From Oribacterium sp. WCC10 (GTDB lineage: Bacteria > Bacillota > Clostridia > Lachnospirales > Lachnospiraceae): DNA of 64,000 nucleotides. Below, in pieces: positions 1 to 8,478 of the stretch. Position 1 is the stretch's first letter. The number at the start of each line of letters is the position of its first letter. Both the position numbers and the translations under genes were made by a program. The notes below the pieces were generated by a model. The model made no database searches, was not told the origin of the DNA, and saw only the letters and a program-made list of their open reading frames with translations. The DNA is taken from contig NZ_FOPH01000011.1 of the NCBI RefSeq assembly GCF_900113415.1, positions 54,386 through 118,385 of the forward strand. The letters run 5' to 3'.

Positions 1-25
1 TGTCCTTTTATAGTTTAAAAGGACA
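1..25. terminator. Terminator-like hairpin at the left edge
   Basis: A perfect inverted repeat, TGTCCTTTTA against TAAAAGGACA, lies at the window edge. No clear T-run follows on either strand. It could end the lipoprotein gene on the minus strand or a gene to the left that cannot be seen. Confidence 0.35.
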
Positions 26-133
26 GGCTTCGGATACCATGTAATTATTTTGGAAAATTTTGTGATTTATTTATCCTGCCGGTGCAGGTACTTATAAAGC
101 TTACAAAAGACTTAAACTGACATCAGATGCCTG

Positions 134-1831
134 TTATCCTGCGAATACGATTCCGGTGAAAAGCTCTTCAATATCCATGCCGTTTGTTGTATGCGGCCAA
201 TCTGAAGCATCAACATAGATTCTTGCATATTTACCGTCTTCTGTCTCGGCATCAACCCATGATTCTTCATCGGTACGTACAGGCTTGAGAGTTGTTCCTT
301 CAGGAAGCTCGGTCATGGTTCCGGTATCTGTGCCATCTGCTGTAAGATCATCCATAATGCTGAAGCTTGCTGCTTCGTTAAGCTTAAGTTCGGGCTCGTT
401 ATCGATCCACCAGTATTCTGTCAGAGCCTTCGGTGATCCGTCCGGCGCAAGGCAGTAATTTCGGGATATACTGTAGGTGCTGATGAGGCCTGATCTTGTA
501 TGCATTATAAAGTCATCCGGATCAACAGGATCGGTATTGTAGAATGCTATATCGTTGTATTCACCTATCTTCTTGACCTTCGGACCGTTCAGATCATACG
601 CATAGGTTAACTGCCAGTCATTGTCAGATGTGCAACGAAGGTACAGATAAGAATTATGATTCTTCTCAAAGAGATAAGCATACATGTTGTATACTCCGCC
701 TATGGTTTCCTTGTATTCGTTTTCATCCAGGGTGATGGTAAGATCATAGCTGTCACCATATTCGTCTGTCGGATCCGTAGGCTCGTAGTCAACCACCAGT
801 GTTCTGCTGAGACCATCAGCCGTCACAACAGTTTGCGGATAAATGAAATCGATCTCTGAGGCATAGTTATCAGTTACGCGAAGGTATTTTTTGTTAAACA
901 TATCCTCGTAATCTGAATAAAGCAAAGTTACAAATTCAGGACCGTAGGCATAGGCAGTGAGATCATATGCTGAGAAGGAGATATCGATCCCGTCATGATA
1001 CATGCTAAACTCGAGTTCCATTTCATCCTTGCCGTCATACATGTCACTTAGTGTGGTTTTGAGATCATCGACTATTAAGCCGTCCTTTATATCCGGATAT
1101 TCCTCGAGAAGCTTTTTCTCCAATACATCTATAAATGCATCCTTATCTGTGACAATATCCGAAATTTTCAGCACCTTTCCTGTTTTGGAATCGATATTAT
1201 AGCCTGAAAATACTGTATTGGGGTGAGGTCCGCCCATGAAGGTATAGCAGGAATTAGCGATACTGAAAACAACCTCATCCGAGCGGTTGATTCTGGAATT
1301 CATTTCAACCGAGTAGTAATAGCTGTAATCATCTGAAGCCCTGACGGCAAGATCCTGATCGTCCTTTGCAAACTCCTCACACTGTTTCATCAGTTCCTGA
1401 TAGGATGCATAGGTATCGTCATTAAACTTTTGGATGGCGTCTGAGAGCTCTTCATACATTCCCTGATACTCCATGAAACGGCCATCTTCATAGAACCCGA
1501 GTCTGATAGCAGGATAATATCCTGTCGCCCAGAGTTTTGAATCACTTCCGGTTTTTTTGTCTGAGTAGATATCGGTGTAAGTCAGATCAGTTTTGAAACC
1601 TATGAAACCAACTGCTGATTCATCATCGTGTTCATTTCCGGAAGATTCTGTATTCTCTTTAGACTCATTGACCGGAGCTTCTGTCTCTGCCTTTTCTGTG
1701 GCAGCTTCTGTTTCCTTTGCAGCGGTTGTTTCATTTTCCGAATGGGATGGTATTGCGTTTGAGCCGCAGGCTGTGAGAAGCAGCGACATAGATACGGCAC
1801 AGGCTGTGCCTTTTAAGATGTGTAACTTCAT
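134..1831 (-). CDS. Lipoprotein with DUF3298/RsiV-like domain
   Basis: Predicted lipoprotein of 565 residues. The start was placed at MKLHILKG because a GGAGGGG ribosome site lies just upstream; the frame is open further 5' but has no comparable site. Residues 1-22 form a signal peptide ending in LLTACG, a lipobox, so the protein should be anchored outside the membrane. An acidic Glu/Thr/Ala-rich linker follows. The middle part holds the pattern ANSCYTFMGGPHPN followed by N-D-x-K-T-G-K, which resembles the DUF3298 (RsiV/PdaC C-terminal) family. The C-terminal third (beta-rich, Asp/Tyr-rich, ending with an SH3-like stretch) is not recognised. In RsiV this domain binds lysozyme and in PdaC it accompanies a deacetylase; no enzyme domain is present here, so a ligand-binding role is only inferred. 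Transcribed alone. Confidence 0.7.
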   Translation of the reverse strand: MKLHILKGTACAVSMSLLLTACGSNAIPSHSENETTAAKETEAATEKAETEAPVNESKENTESSGNEHDDESAVGFIGFKTDLTYTDIYSDKKTGSDSKLWATGYYPAIRLGFYEDGRFMEYQGMYEELSDAIQKFNDDTYASYQELMKQCEEFAKDDQDLAVRASDDYSYYYSVEMNSRINRSDEVVFSIANSCYTFMGGPHPNTVFSGYNIDSKTGKVLKISDIVTDKDAFIDVLEKKLLEEYPDIKDGLIVDDLKTTLSDMYDGKDEMELEFSMYHDGIDISFSAYDLTAYAYGPEFVTLLYSDYEDMFNKKYLRVTDNYASEIDFIYPQTVVTADGLSRTLVVDYEPTDPTDEYGDSYDLTITLDENEYKETIGGVYNMYAYLFEKNHNSYLYLRCTSDNDWQLTYAYDLNGPKVKKIGEYNDIAFYNTDPVDPDDFIMHTRSGLISTYSISRNYCLAPDGSPKALTEYWWIDNEPELKLNEAASFSIMDDLTADGTDTGTMTELPEGTTLKPVRTDEESWVDAETEDGKYARIYVDASDWPHTTNGMDIEELFTGIVFAG

Positions 1832-1980
1832 GATAGTCCCCTCCAAACTATTGTGTAAGTTTCGTCCCAAAGCATTATTAATAATGCCACCTTTATTACT
1901 ATAACATTTGAAGGAATGTGGCAAAACGGAAAAAAGTTTAAGATTATATAAATTTACAGAATTATTTTCTTCAAGGATAT

Positions 1981-2002
1981 AGCCCGCAGTTTCCTGCGGG
2001 CT
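1981..2002 (-). terminator. Hairpin downstream of the chemoreceptor gene
   Basis: AGCCCGCAG-TTTC-CTGCGGGCT is a perfect 9-bp stem 58 bases behind the stop of the soluble chemoreceptor gene. The following bases on the minus strand are A/T-rich but not a pure T-run, so termination is likely rather than certain. Confidence 0.5.
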
Positions 2003-2059
2003 ATTGAAGAAGGGGTATATAATTTATGAAAGAGTGGATGTTAGGGCGCATCCGCTTTA

Positions 2060-3013
2060 TCACCGCATTTTTATCTTTGAGATCAACGGGTCAATCTGCT
2101 CGAGAGCATTGTTCAGATCCTCGAAGACGAAACCTTTCTTTGTGATATTTACCATCATAGTATCGATCTCGTTTTCTACCTTGTCATAATAGACTGTGGA
2201 ATCGCGAACATTGGAAGCCACAAGTGCAATGTTCTGGTTACAGTCATCAAATACCTGAAGCATCTCCTTGTTTCCGTTTGCGATGTCGTCAGAAACTGCA
2301 TTGATGCTTTCGACTACCGCATCGGTTTCATTTACCTGGTTCTGAGACTCAGTAATGGCAGATCTTGTATTTACTATGGCATCTTTAAGTTTTAAGTTAT
2401 TGGAATTCAGGTTGTTCATACTGCTGTCGATGGATCCGACGATTTCCTGAATGTTTTTTGAAAGCTTATTTACTTCGGTTGCAACTACGGCGAATCCCTT
2501 TCCTGCCTGTCCGGCACGGGCTGCCTCGATGGAAGCATTGATGGCAAGAAGGTTTGTCTGGCTTGCGATTCTATTGATTGCACCGACATTTTTTGAGATA
2601 TCTGCAAAGCTCTTCTGGAACTCTTCAAATACCTGCTCCACCGCCGAGATGGTTTCATAAACGTCATCAGATTTCTGACGGACCATGTTCATACTGTCGT
2701 GAGACTCCGCTACAGTTCCAGCCATCTTAGTGATGATAGCTTCAAAGCGGTCCACGATCTCCTGAACTCTTGAGAACTGAGCCTGGAATGAACTTACTGA
2801 ATCTGATATATCGTCTGACTTCTGTCGAACAACATCAAATGCATCCTGAATGCCTTTAAGTTCATCAGAGGTTGTGGTCTCTTCTGCCTGAAGCAGATTC
2901 TTCTGTCTGATAGCATACTCGCCGATGAATCTAAGTCCTTCAAGCTCACCTTCACGAGAAGAGGTGCTTGGAGCAATCATATCTGTATCCTGATTATTTT
3001 TTCCGAAAAACAT
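2060..3013 (-). CDS. Soluble methyl-accepting chemotaxis-like protein
   Basis: 317-residue cytoplasmic chemoreceptor-type signalling protein. There is no membrane segment. After a short N-terminal lead with no obvious sensor, residues about 60-300 are continuous coiled coil. The conserved hairpin tip reads [20 protein letters not shown] then [15 protein letters not shown], the CheA/CheW contact region of the MCP family. No PAS, GAF, HAMP or ligand domain is present, so the input probably comes from a partner. The likely partner is the FIST protein encoded 15 bases upstream on the same strand; the two genes look co-transcribed. The protein should signal to a CheA/CheW system encoded elsewhere. 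Family assignment is secure; the functional link to FIST is inferred from gene order. Confidence 0.88.
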   Translation of the reverse strand: MFFGKNNQDTDMIAPSTSSREGELEGLRFIGEYAIRQKNLLQAEETTTSDELKGIQDAFDVVRQKSDDISDSVSSFQAQFSRVQEIVDRFEAIITKMAGTVAESHDSMNMVRQKSDDVYETISAVEQVFEEFQKSFADISKNVGAINRIASQTNLLAINASIEAARAGQAGKGFAVVATEVNKLSKNIQEIVGSIDSSMNNLNSNNLKLKDAIVNTRSAITESQNQVNETDAVVESINAVSDDIANGNKEMLQVFDDCNQNIALVASNVRDSTVYYDKVENEIDTMMVNITKKGFVFEDLNNALEQIDPLISKIKMR

Positions 3014-3028
3014 ATCCTGACCTCCTCA

Positions 3029-4123
3029 TCATTCAAATACGGCAACTACCATGGTCTGGTTAACATGCTGATTGTCAACCTGCTCTCCGCCTCCGATGTT
3101 TCCGATGTGCGGTCCGATGGCGGCCATGTTCTGCAGCAATGTGGGATAATATCCATTGCCGGTAAAAAGAAGGTATCTGTAAATACAATTAACTGAAATC
3201 ATGAGAGACGGGCTGCTGGTTTCCGACAGAATCTCAGCACAGGTCTCTTTGTTTATCGATGCAAAATCTTTAAGCTGAAGGATACGTACCGCATCGTTGA
3301 CATTGAGCCTCTTAAAGAATGTAAGTGAGCCTCCTGACTTCAGCTCCTTCTGAGATGCAATGAAGACCTGATCGCCTACCATTCGTCCGAAAGGATGCTC
3401 CAGAGTACTGTCAATGACTTTCTCTACAGGTATGTTCATCTCGCGGCTGTAGACATTGGCGATAGGCTGGTGATCCAGCTCCATGACTTCTTTGTCCTTA
3501 AGGTTTGCTCTTGTGACATTATGTGCAGCATGCCCTTCCATAGGTCCGTAGATGACCTCGGAATATACATGAACTCCTCCGTTTGTGTTCTTTATAAGCA
3601 TGTATGCACAGGCATCCGGATAGAGGATACCGTTTACCGTAACGGCCGGTGTTGCATCGGCAGGGTAGCCGAATTCTGTTCCGCCGACTACATGTATACC
3701 GCTCTCGCCCACTGCCATCTGCAGTGTGGTTGTCAGGCGTTCCTCGTCATTTGTGCAGTACTCGATGAGAACTGTATTTTCGCTGCTGCCGTTTACTATA
3801 CGCATACTCTCTTTAAGGTTAATGAGATCTGCGGCAGGACAAGTGGACAGGTTTCGGATGACTCCGGCATGGAGTACAGCTTCGCCTGTGATTGCAGCAA
3901 TGATCAGATTGCGATCCGATGACTGTGTGCCGTAATAGTTGATACCGCTCACACCGATGGATTGAGCCTTAGGATACTTTCTTTTGAGTAATGTTGAAAT
4001 ATCCGCGAGACGTGCGTGATCGGTCATGATGATAAGACCGATCGGATCGGATATTCCACGAGTTGCTTCCTCTACTGCAGCCTTAACATCAATGCTAGAG
4101 CTATAGCCAACTTTACTTTGCAT
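3029..4123 (-). CDS. FIST domain sensory protein
   Basis: 364 residues, cytoplasmic, with no signal peptide or membrane segment. Residues about 20-205 match the FIST_N domain: after the N-terminus come DPIGLIIMTDHARL, then a repeated glycine-rich core (IGVSGINYYG, VVGGTEFGYPAD). Residues about 220-350 correspond to FIST_C (IANVYSREMNIPVEKV, the region around HPFGRMVGDQVFIAS, and NGYYPTLLQNMAAIGPHIG near the end). FIST domains are known as putative small-ligand (amino-acid) sensors attached to or encoded beside chemotaxis, GGDEF or kinase proteins. Here a soluble chemoreceptor follows 15 bases downstream, which fits a two-piece cytoplasmic receptor. The ligand cannot be read from the sequence. 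RBS: AGGAGG about 8 bases upstream of the start. Confidence 0.82.
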   Translation of the reverse strand: MQSKVGYSSSIDVKAAVEEATRGISDPIGLIIMTDHARLADISTLLKRKYPKAQSIGVSGINYYGTQSSDRNLIIAAITGEAVLHAGVIRNLSTCPAADLINLKESMRIVNGSSENTVLIEYCTNDEERLTTTLQMAVGESGIHVVGGTEFGYPADATPAVTVNGILYPDACAYMLIKNTNGGVHVYSEVIYGPMEGHAAHNVTRANLKDKEVMELDHQPIANVYSREMNIPVEKVIDSTLEHPFGRMVGDQVFIASQKELKSGGSLTFFKRLNVNDAVRILQLKDFASINKETCAEILSETSSPSLMISVNCIYRYLLFTGNGYYPTLLQNMAAIGPHIGNIGGGEQVDNQHVNQTMVVAVFE

Positions 4124-4340
4124 AGATACCTCCTGATTAGTTTCAGATCCACCCGGATCAACAAAACGAATTTATAAAAAGAATTTAATCCTTATAAGCA
4201 ACAGGTATATGGAACTGTCTTTAGTTTTATCGGCACTATTTTATAAATTAATACCCTTTTTGAAAAAATATTTTAAAAAAATATGGGTAGAGGGATTGAC
4301 AAAGCTGAGTTGTAGGAAAATACAGGGAAACGATGATAAA

Positions 4341-4399
4341 AGTGTTCCCCGGACGGATTTTCGATGCGAAGCATCAACTTCCTTTGAAAATCCGTGCCA
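4341..4399 (+). repeat. Dispersed hairpin repeat, family 2, copy 1
   Basis: CGGATTTTC pairs with GAAAATCCG, and inside it GATGC-GAA-GCATC makes a second stem. A diverged copy in the opposite orientation lies at 33489-33548 with the same order of blocks (TTCCCC, CGGATT, GATGC, GCATCAA, CCTTT, AAAA, CGTG). Both copies lie behind the stop codon of a minus-strand gene, here the YjfB-like gene. Confidence 0.6.
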
Positions 4400-4427
4400 T
4401 CAACAGAGATTTATGATGATTAACGAT

Positions 4428-4468
4428 AAAAGGCAGATGACACTCTCCCTGTGATCATCTGCCTTTTT
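4428..4468. terminator. Bidirectional terminator
   Basis: AAAAGGCAGATGA pairs with TCATCTGCCTTTT around a CACTCTCCCTGTGA loop, with T-runs on both strands. It lies just behind the stop of the YjfB-like gene on the minus strand. Confidence 0.8.
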
Positions 4469-4489
4469 GTAATAAAGTTCTGATATTTA

Positions 4490-4678
4490 TTAAGCTGTAG
4501 CGTCAAAATGTGCGCCAAGATCCGGATCGGCTGACAGCTCCAAAAGCTTAATCACGCCTTCTCCTTCGCTTTCTGCACCGTCCAATGCTTTCTTGAGTAC
4601 CGCTGTTCCGATACCGAAGCCCACCTTGTTCATGGAAAAATTGGAAAGAGCAGACGAGATGCTTGAAATCATATCCAT
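4490..4678 (-). CDS. YjfB-like putative motility protein
   Basis: 62-residue protein resembling the small YjfB family ('putative motility protein'). The family pattern is an N-terminal amphipathic stretch followed by a V-x-x-x-VLKKALD-x-x-x block, seen here as GIGTAVLKKALDGAE at residues 21-35. Start supported by GGAGGG seven bases before ATG. It has no signal peptide or membrane segment. The gene stands alone with its own terminator, and no flagellar genes are nearby. The molecular function of the family is unknown; the name rests on association with motility regulons in other Firmicutes. Confidence 0.7.
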   Translation of the reverse strand: MDMISSISSALSNFSMNKVGFGIGTAVLKKALDGAESEGEGVIKLLELSADPDLGAHFDATA

Positions 4679-4814
4679 GAGGGTACCCTCCTTTACGAAA
4701 CTCCATTCAACTGTAAAAATTATACACCCGACAACAAAATATGTATATAATTTAAGTGTTGAAATATCTATAAAATAATCATATCATTCCAGATAATCAA
4801 TAAAGGAGATTTAT

Positions 4815-4985
4815 ATGGATATTTTCGGTTTATTAAATCCGGGCAGCAGCCTTACAACACTTGTCATTACTATCCTGGCCTGCATCATAGTCTATAAGAT
4901 AACCAAAAAGGTTTTGAATATCATCATCACTATTGCCGCAATCTTTATCACTATCAGTGTGATCAGTTCCCTGGGAATCATTTGA
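4815..4985 (+). CDS. 56-residue small membrane protein
   Basis: Reads MDIFGLLNPGSSLTTL and then two hydrophobic stretches, about residues 15-28 and 35-55, separated by YKITKKVLN. AAAGGAG lies 6 bases before the ATG, and the gene has a plain TGA stop. The two-segment layout with a short basic turn is that of a hairpin membrane protein. The family is not recognised. It is one of the few plus-strand genes here and lies back to back with the YjfB-like gene, so the two may share a promoter region (4679-4800). Confidence 0.65.
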   Translation: MDIFGLLNPGSSLTTLVITILACIIVYKITKKVLNIIITIAAIFITISVISSLGII

Positions 4986-5055
4986 TAAAGGTGGCCCGGC
5001 ACCGGATCGGGATTATGTTGGTATTCTTAAAGAATCCGGTTCAGTCAAAATCAGA

Positions 5056-5607
5056 TCAGAACTGGTCGTACTGTATTGCTGCTTTAAGCTGCTTTGCGTA
5101 CTCCGGACTCTTATAGAGAGAAACCAGACGGAGACCGAGATCAAGAGCGTAGCCTACGCCTCTTGCGGTGGTGATATTGCCATCGGTTACAACTCCGTCA
5201 CGTACATGTCTGGCTCCGATGAGCTGTTCCTCAAAGCCCGGGAAGCATGTGGCTTTTCTGTCCTTGAGAAGCCCAAGTGTTCCCAAAACAGAAGGTGCTG
5301 CACAGATTGCGGCTATTGGCTTCTCCTTTGCGGCATGTGCGAGAAGCATATCCGCAAGTTCTTTGGAATCTTTGAAATTCTGAGTGCCCTGACCGCCTCC
5401 AGGCAGGAACAGTATGTCTGCGTCTGAAACATTTATGTCAGATATGGTAGTGTCTGCGATGATGTCTATGGCGTGGGCGGTATGTACCAGCTTCTCTTCT
5501 TTTACAGCAACGAGAGTTACATCAAACTGTGCTCTCTTCAGAACGTCTATAACTGCGAGGCATTCGACCTCTTCAGAACCGTCTGCGATAAATGCAAAAA
5601 CTTTCAT
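5056..5607 (-). CDS. DJ-1/PfpI family protein (YajL/ThiJ type)
   Basis: 183 residues, the usual size for the DJ-1 group. The N-terminus KVFAFIADGSEEVE contains the conserved Glu15. The nucleophile elbow AAICAAPS places the reactive cysteine at Cys102, next to the FLPGGGQGTQN loop. These residues define the DJ-1/YajL subgroup, proposed to be a protein or nucleotide deglycase, glyoxalase or chaperone; the exact activity is disputed for the family. The gene follows the AIM24-like gene on the same strand with a 23-base gap, so the two are probably co-transcribed. No secretion signal. Confidence 0.88.
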   Translation of the reverse strand: MKVFAFIADGSEEVECLAVIDVLKRAQFDVTLVAVKEEKLVHTAHAIDIIADTTISDINVSDADILFLPGGGQGTQNFKDSKELADMLLAHAAKEKPIAAICAAPSVLGTLGLLKDRKATCFPGFEEQLIGARHVRDGVVTDGNITTARGVGYALDLGLRLVSLYKSPEYAKQLKAAIQYDQF

Positions 5608-5630
5608 TGTAGTTTACCTCAAATAAATAT

Positions 5631-6308
5631 TTACTTTCCCGTAGGTATGTATGGCCTGATGCATGCCGCAACCTGAGGAACCGGCATTGTCTGGAGCCAG
5701 ATGCGTCCCGGACCGGTAATGACGGTATTGAAAAGACCTTCACCGCCGAAGAGAACATTCTTTACACCCTTAACGGTCTGGATATCGATAGCGCAGGTGC
5801 TGTCCATGGCTGCGAGGTAGCCTGTATCGATGATCATCTGCTGACCCGGCTGAAGTGTATACTCTTTTACATGACCGTCAAACTCAAGGAACGCGATTCC
5901 GTTTCCGGAAAGCTTCTGCATGATGAAACCTTCACCGCCGAAGAATCCCGTGCCGAGCTTTTTCTGGAAAGCTATAGAAAGCTCAACGCCTGTGGTTGAA
6001 GCCAGAAATGCTTTTTTCTGTGCGACGATTTCATTGCCCGGAGTGATCTCATAAGGACGAATGGAACCCGGAAAACTTGAAGCAAATGCTATGGTGCCCG
6101 GACCGCCCTGAGCAGTGTAGTAGTTAAGGAACATGGATTCTCCGGATACCATACGGCCAAACATCTTTCCGATTCCGCCACCGCTGGTTTCCATATGCAT
6201 ATTGTTTGACATCCATGCCATGGCACCTGACTCGGTAGCCATACTCTCTCCGCTTTCAAGCTCGCAGATAACAACAGGTAACGGTTCGCCTTCGATAGAA
6301 TATCTCAT
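5631..6308 (-). CDS. AIM24/TIGR00266 family protein
   Basis: 225 residues starting at MRYSIEGEPLPVV, chosen because AAAGGAG lies 9 bases upstream; an upstream in-frame ATG has no ribosome site. The sequence matches the AIM24 beta-helix family: ESGAMAWMSNNMHMET near the start, GESMFLNYYTA, FFGGEGFIMQKLSG-x-G, and GVKNVLFGGEGLFNTVITGPG-x-W-LQT near the end. Bacterial members are of unknown function and often lie near stress proteins. It is followed by the DJ-1-type gene. No signal peptide or membrane segment is seen. Confidence 0.88.
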   Translation of the reverse strand: MRYSIEGEPLPVVICELESGESMATESGAMAWMSNNMHMETSGGGIGKMFGRMVSGESMFLNYYTAQGGPGTIAFASSFPGSIRPYEITPGNEIVAQKKAFLASTTGVELSIAFQKKLGTGFFGGEGFIMQKLSGNGIAFLEFDGHVKEYTLQPGQQMIIDTGYLAAMDSTCAIDIQTVKGVKNVLFGGEGLFNTVITGPGRIWLQTMPVPQVAACIRPYIPTGK

Positions 6309-6456
6309 AATCGGTACTCCTTTCAGGATTGTTATGAATGTAATTGCCAAAATAACTTAATTACAAGTATACTCTTTAGGTGGTCTAAATACACGCGATT
6401 TTTTATTTTTATATAATTCTGTAAAAAATTTTCACAATATAGGATAAGGAGAACAT

Positions 6457-7095
6457 ATGAATTTAGCAAAAACCATTGATCATACAATATTAAAGGCCGA
6501 TGCAACTACAGAGCAGGTAAAGAAGTACTGCGCTGAGGCCAGGGAATACTGCTTTCACTCAATATGCGTTAACACCTGCCATATAGGAACAGTTGTTTCC
6601 GAACTCAAAGGAACAGACATTACACCTTGCGTTGTGGTGGGATTTCCTCTCGGAGCCATGCTTACAAGTGCAAAGGCATTTGAAGCATCGGAAGCGGTAA
6701 AGCTTGGCGCTAAAGAGGTTGATATGGTCATCAATGTAGGCGGTATCAAGGATGGAAACTGGGATTTTGTCAGAGATGATATCAAGGCTGTGGTTGAGGC
6801 TTCAAAGCCGGCTATCGTTAAGGTTATCATTGAGACATGTCTCCTTACGGATGAAGAAAAGGTAAAGGCATGTCAGCTTTCTGAAGAAGCGGGAGCCCGA
6901 TTTGTTAAGACTTCAACCGGATTTTCAACAGCGGGAGCCACTGTTTCCGACGTTAAGCTTATGAAGGAAACTGTAGGCGACCGCCTTCAGATAAAGGCAA
7001 GCGGCGGAATCCATACAAAGGAGTTTGCTGAGGAGCTTATCGCAGCCGGTGCAGACAGAATCGGCGCATCAAACGGTGTGAAAATCGTAAATTGA
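6457..7095 (+). CDS. deoC: Deoxyribose-phosphate aldolase
   Basis: 212 residues, full length for DeoC. The enzyme splits 2-deoxyribose 5-phosphate into glyceraldehyde 3-phosphate and acetaldehyde in deoxynucleoside breakdown. The Schiff-base lysine is Lys151 in FVKTSTGF. The helper lysine is Lys180 in IKASGGI, and the conserved Asp is at VDMVIN (about residue 89). The TIDHTILK start and phosphate loop GIHTKEFAEELIAAGADRIGAS are typical. AAGGAG lies 6 bases before ATG. A TATAAT at 6412-6417 is a candidate -10 box. It is a single-gene unit ended by the hairpin at 7136-7183; no other deo genes are nearby. Confidence 0.96.
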   Translation: MNLAKTIDHTILKADATTEQVKKYCAEAREYCFHSICVNTCHIGTVVSELKGTDITPCVVVGFPLGAMLTSAKAFEASEAVKLGAKEVDMVINVGGIKDGNWDFVRDDIKAVVEASKPAIVKVIIETCLLTDEEKVKACQLSEEAGARFVKTSTGFSTAGATVSDVKLMKETVGDRLQIKASGGIHTKEFAEELIAAGADRIGASNGVKIVN

Positions 7096-7135
7096 TTTAT
7101 CATATACTCACATTTATCTGATTTTTTTACATCAA

Positions 7136-7183
7136 AAAAGTCCTGCGAATGCATCTTTTTATGGTGCACCCGCAGGACTTTAT
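7136..7183. terminator. deoC terminator, bidirectional
   Basis: AAAGTCCTGCG pairs with CGCAGGACTTT across a 25-base loop, with A- and T-runs at the ends. It serves deoC on the plus strand and possibly the small gene ending at 7214 on the minus strand. Confidence 0.8.
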
Positions 7184-7213
7184 GTTTTCAAAATATAAAA
7201 TGACCGGTAACGA

Positions 7214-7399
7214 TCACATAAGATTCTCTTTTACTTCCGGTTCGCTAAACAGGGAAATCTCCTTCCCCTTCTGTTTCTCAAAATAAAGAATTGTTGCGCC
7301 ATCCCTGTAAGGTAATGGACATGCCCCGGTTTCTTCAATAAGACGTTGATTACGCTCGAAGCTTCGTAACCTAAGCTCCTTGTTACTGATAATCTCCAT
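7214..7399 (-). CDS. Small hypothetical protein
   Basis: 61 residues, mixed charge, no signal peptide or membrane segment. GAGGGG lies about 10 bases before ATG, an acceptable though slightly long spacing. It ends next to the bidirectional terminator at 7136-7183. The family is not recognised. It may be a real small gene or a chance frame; the ribosome site and terminator favour the former. Confidence 0.45.
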   Translation of the reverse strand: MEIISNKELRLRSFERNQRLIEETGACPLPYRDGATILYFEKQKGKEISLFSEPEVKENLM

Positions 7400-7766
7400 A
7401 ACTACTCTACCCCTCTATATTCGTTTGTCGCCCCTCATAGTAAACATTATAACTCATTTTTCCTGAAAATAAAAACGAATTTTCAAAATATCACGAAAGA
7501 AATATCCTTTTTTTGTATATAATTACTAAAAATATTCAAATTTTGACTGAATTTAAGATTTTCATAGTGATAAAAAAGTTAGAAAAACTTAAAATATGTG
7601 ACACTTTTGTGATAAAGGTAACTGTATATTATTTATAGGTGGAAAACGAGTTGTTTATTTATATGTTTTTTCATCGCATAAAAACACCTTACAAGGCCGG
7701 TTGAAGGGAGTTACATGCCGGCACATTTATAGGAGGTCAATTTTTTCAAGGAGGAAAAAGGGTGTT
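7400..7766. other. A/T-rich intergenic stretch
   Basis: This 367-base gap between two divergently oriented genes is strongly A/T-rich. No gene or RNA family is recognised. It should contain the promoter of the lipoprotein gene starting at 7767, and ACTGTATATTATTTA around 7620 is a plausible but unproven -10 region. An AGGAGG at 7750 is the ribosome site of that gene. Confidence 0.4.
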
Positions 7767-8252
7767 ATGAGGATTAGAAAAGCATATTTATTTGTGTTTG
7801 TACTGATTGCCATGCTTGCAGTGGGATGTGGTGTGATCAGTCAGATTGAGATAAAGAAAGATGTTATAGATAATGCCAGATTCATCAGAGTGGCTGAAGC
7901 TTCCGGATTTGCTGTAAAGGATGATACCGATATGTATGTCAATGTCGGTGGACTCAAGAGTGCGCTTTATGTGTGCAGCAGTGACGGAAAGCTGATCTAT
8001 CAGTTTTTTGTATTTGATAATGCAGATATTGCAGACGATGAGTTTGATATATTCAGAAAGACACTGGATGATACATTTGTTACCGAAGACCATTCCAGTT
8101 TTACAGGAGACAATTTCCTGATATATAAGCTTACAGGTGTAAAGGACTATCATCATTTATGTGCGGTAGATAATACTCTCTTCTACGGTAAATCAAGAAC
8201 TGAAGATATGGATACTGTGAAGGATTTCGCAAGAGAATTTGGATATAACTGA
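7767..8252 (+). CDS. Small lipoprotein, unknown function
   Basis: 161 residues starting at MRIRKAYLF. The hydrophobic segment ends in LAVGCG, a lipobox, so the mature protein would start at Cys19. AAGGAGG lies 11 bases upstream; an earlier in-frame ATG lacks a signal peptide. The mature part is about 140 residues, acidic, with no recognised domain. It contains one internal YVCSSDGKLIYQFFVFDN stretch that looks like a beta-sheet fold. The gene has its own strong terminator and no operon partners. Confidence 0.65.
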   Translation: MRIRKAYLFVFVLIAMLAVGCGVISQIEIKKDVIDNARFIRVAEASGFAVKDDTDMYVNVGGLKSALYVCSSDGKLIYQFFVFDNADIADDEFDIFRKTLDDTFVTEDHSSFTGDNFLIYKLTGVKDYHHLCAVDNTLFYGKSRTEDMDTVKDFAREFGYN

Positions 8253-8275
8253 TAACGAAAGGGTATATAATTTGC

Positions 8276-8311
8276 AAAGGGCAGTTGCTGCGAATGCGGC
8301 AACTGCCCTTT
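8276..8311 (+). terminator. Terminator of the small lipoprotein gene
   Basis: AAAGGGCAGTTGC pairs with GCAACTGCCCTTT around a ten-base loop, 24 bases after the stop codon. Confidence 0.8.
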
Positions 8312-8374
8312 GGTGTAGGAGAAAATCATTATTGTTAACGTCTTACGACGCAGTTCCTGATGGAAATAAACTAT

Positions 8375-8463
8375 TATGATGTAAGTGCCAAAAGTACCAA
8401 ATCACGTGCTCACACGATGATTTGAGACTTTATGATCTGCCCGGACACACATAACTCATGTCC
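8375..8463 (+). repeat. Dispersed 3'-end hairpin element, copy A
   Basis: Begins TATGATGTAAGTGCCAAAAG. The segment AAATCA-CGTG pairs with CACG-A-TGATTT around a CTCA loop, and a weaker second hairpin (GGACA/TGTCC) follows. It shares long blocks (CAAAAGTACC, ATCACGT, ACGATGATTT, TTTATGATC) with the copy at 32338-32445 read on the minus strand, and the same layout with the copy at 60972-61067. It lies just behind the stop codon of the permease gene ending at 8479. Confidence 0.65.
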
Positions 8464-8478
8464 TGTTATGCTTTAATG

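Noticed and set aside
4209..4454. 81-codon plus-strand frame
   Set aside because: It covers the family 2 repeat and a terminator, has no ribosome site and no protein-like composition.
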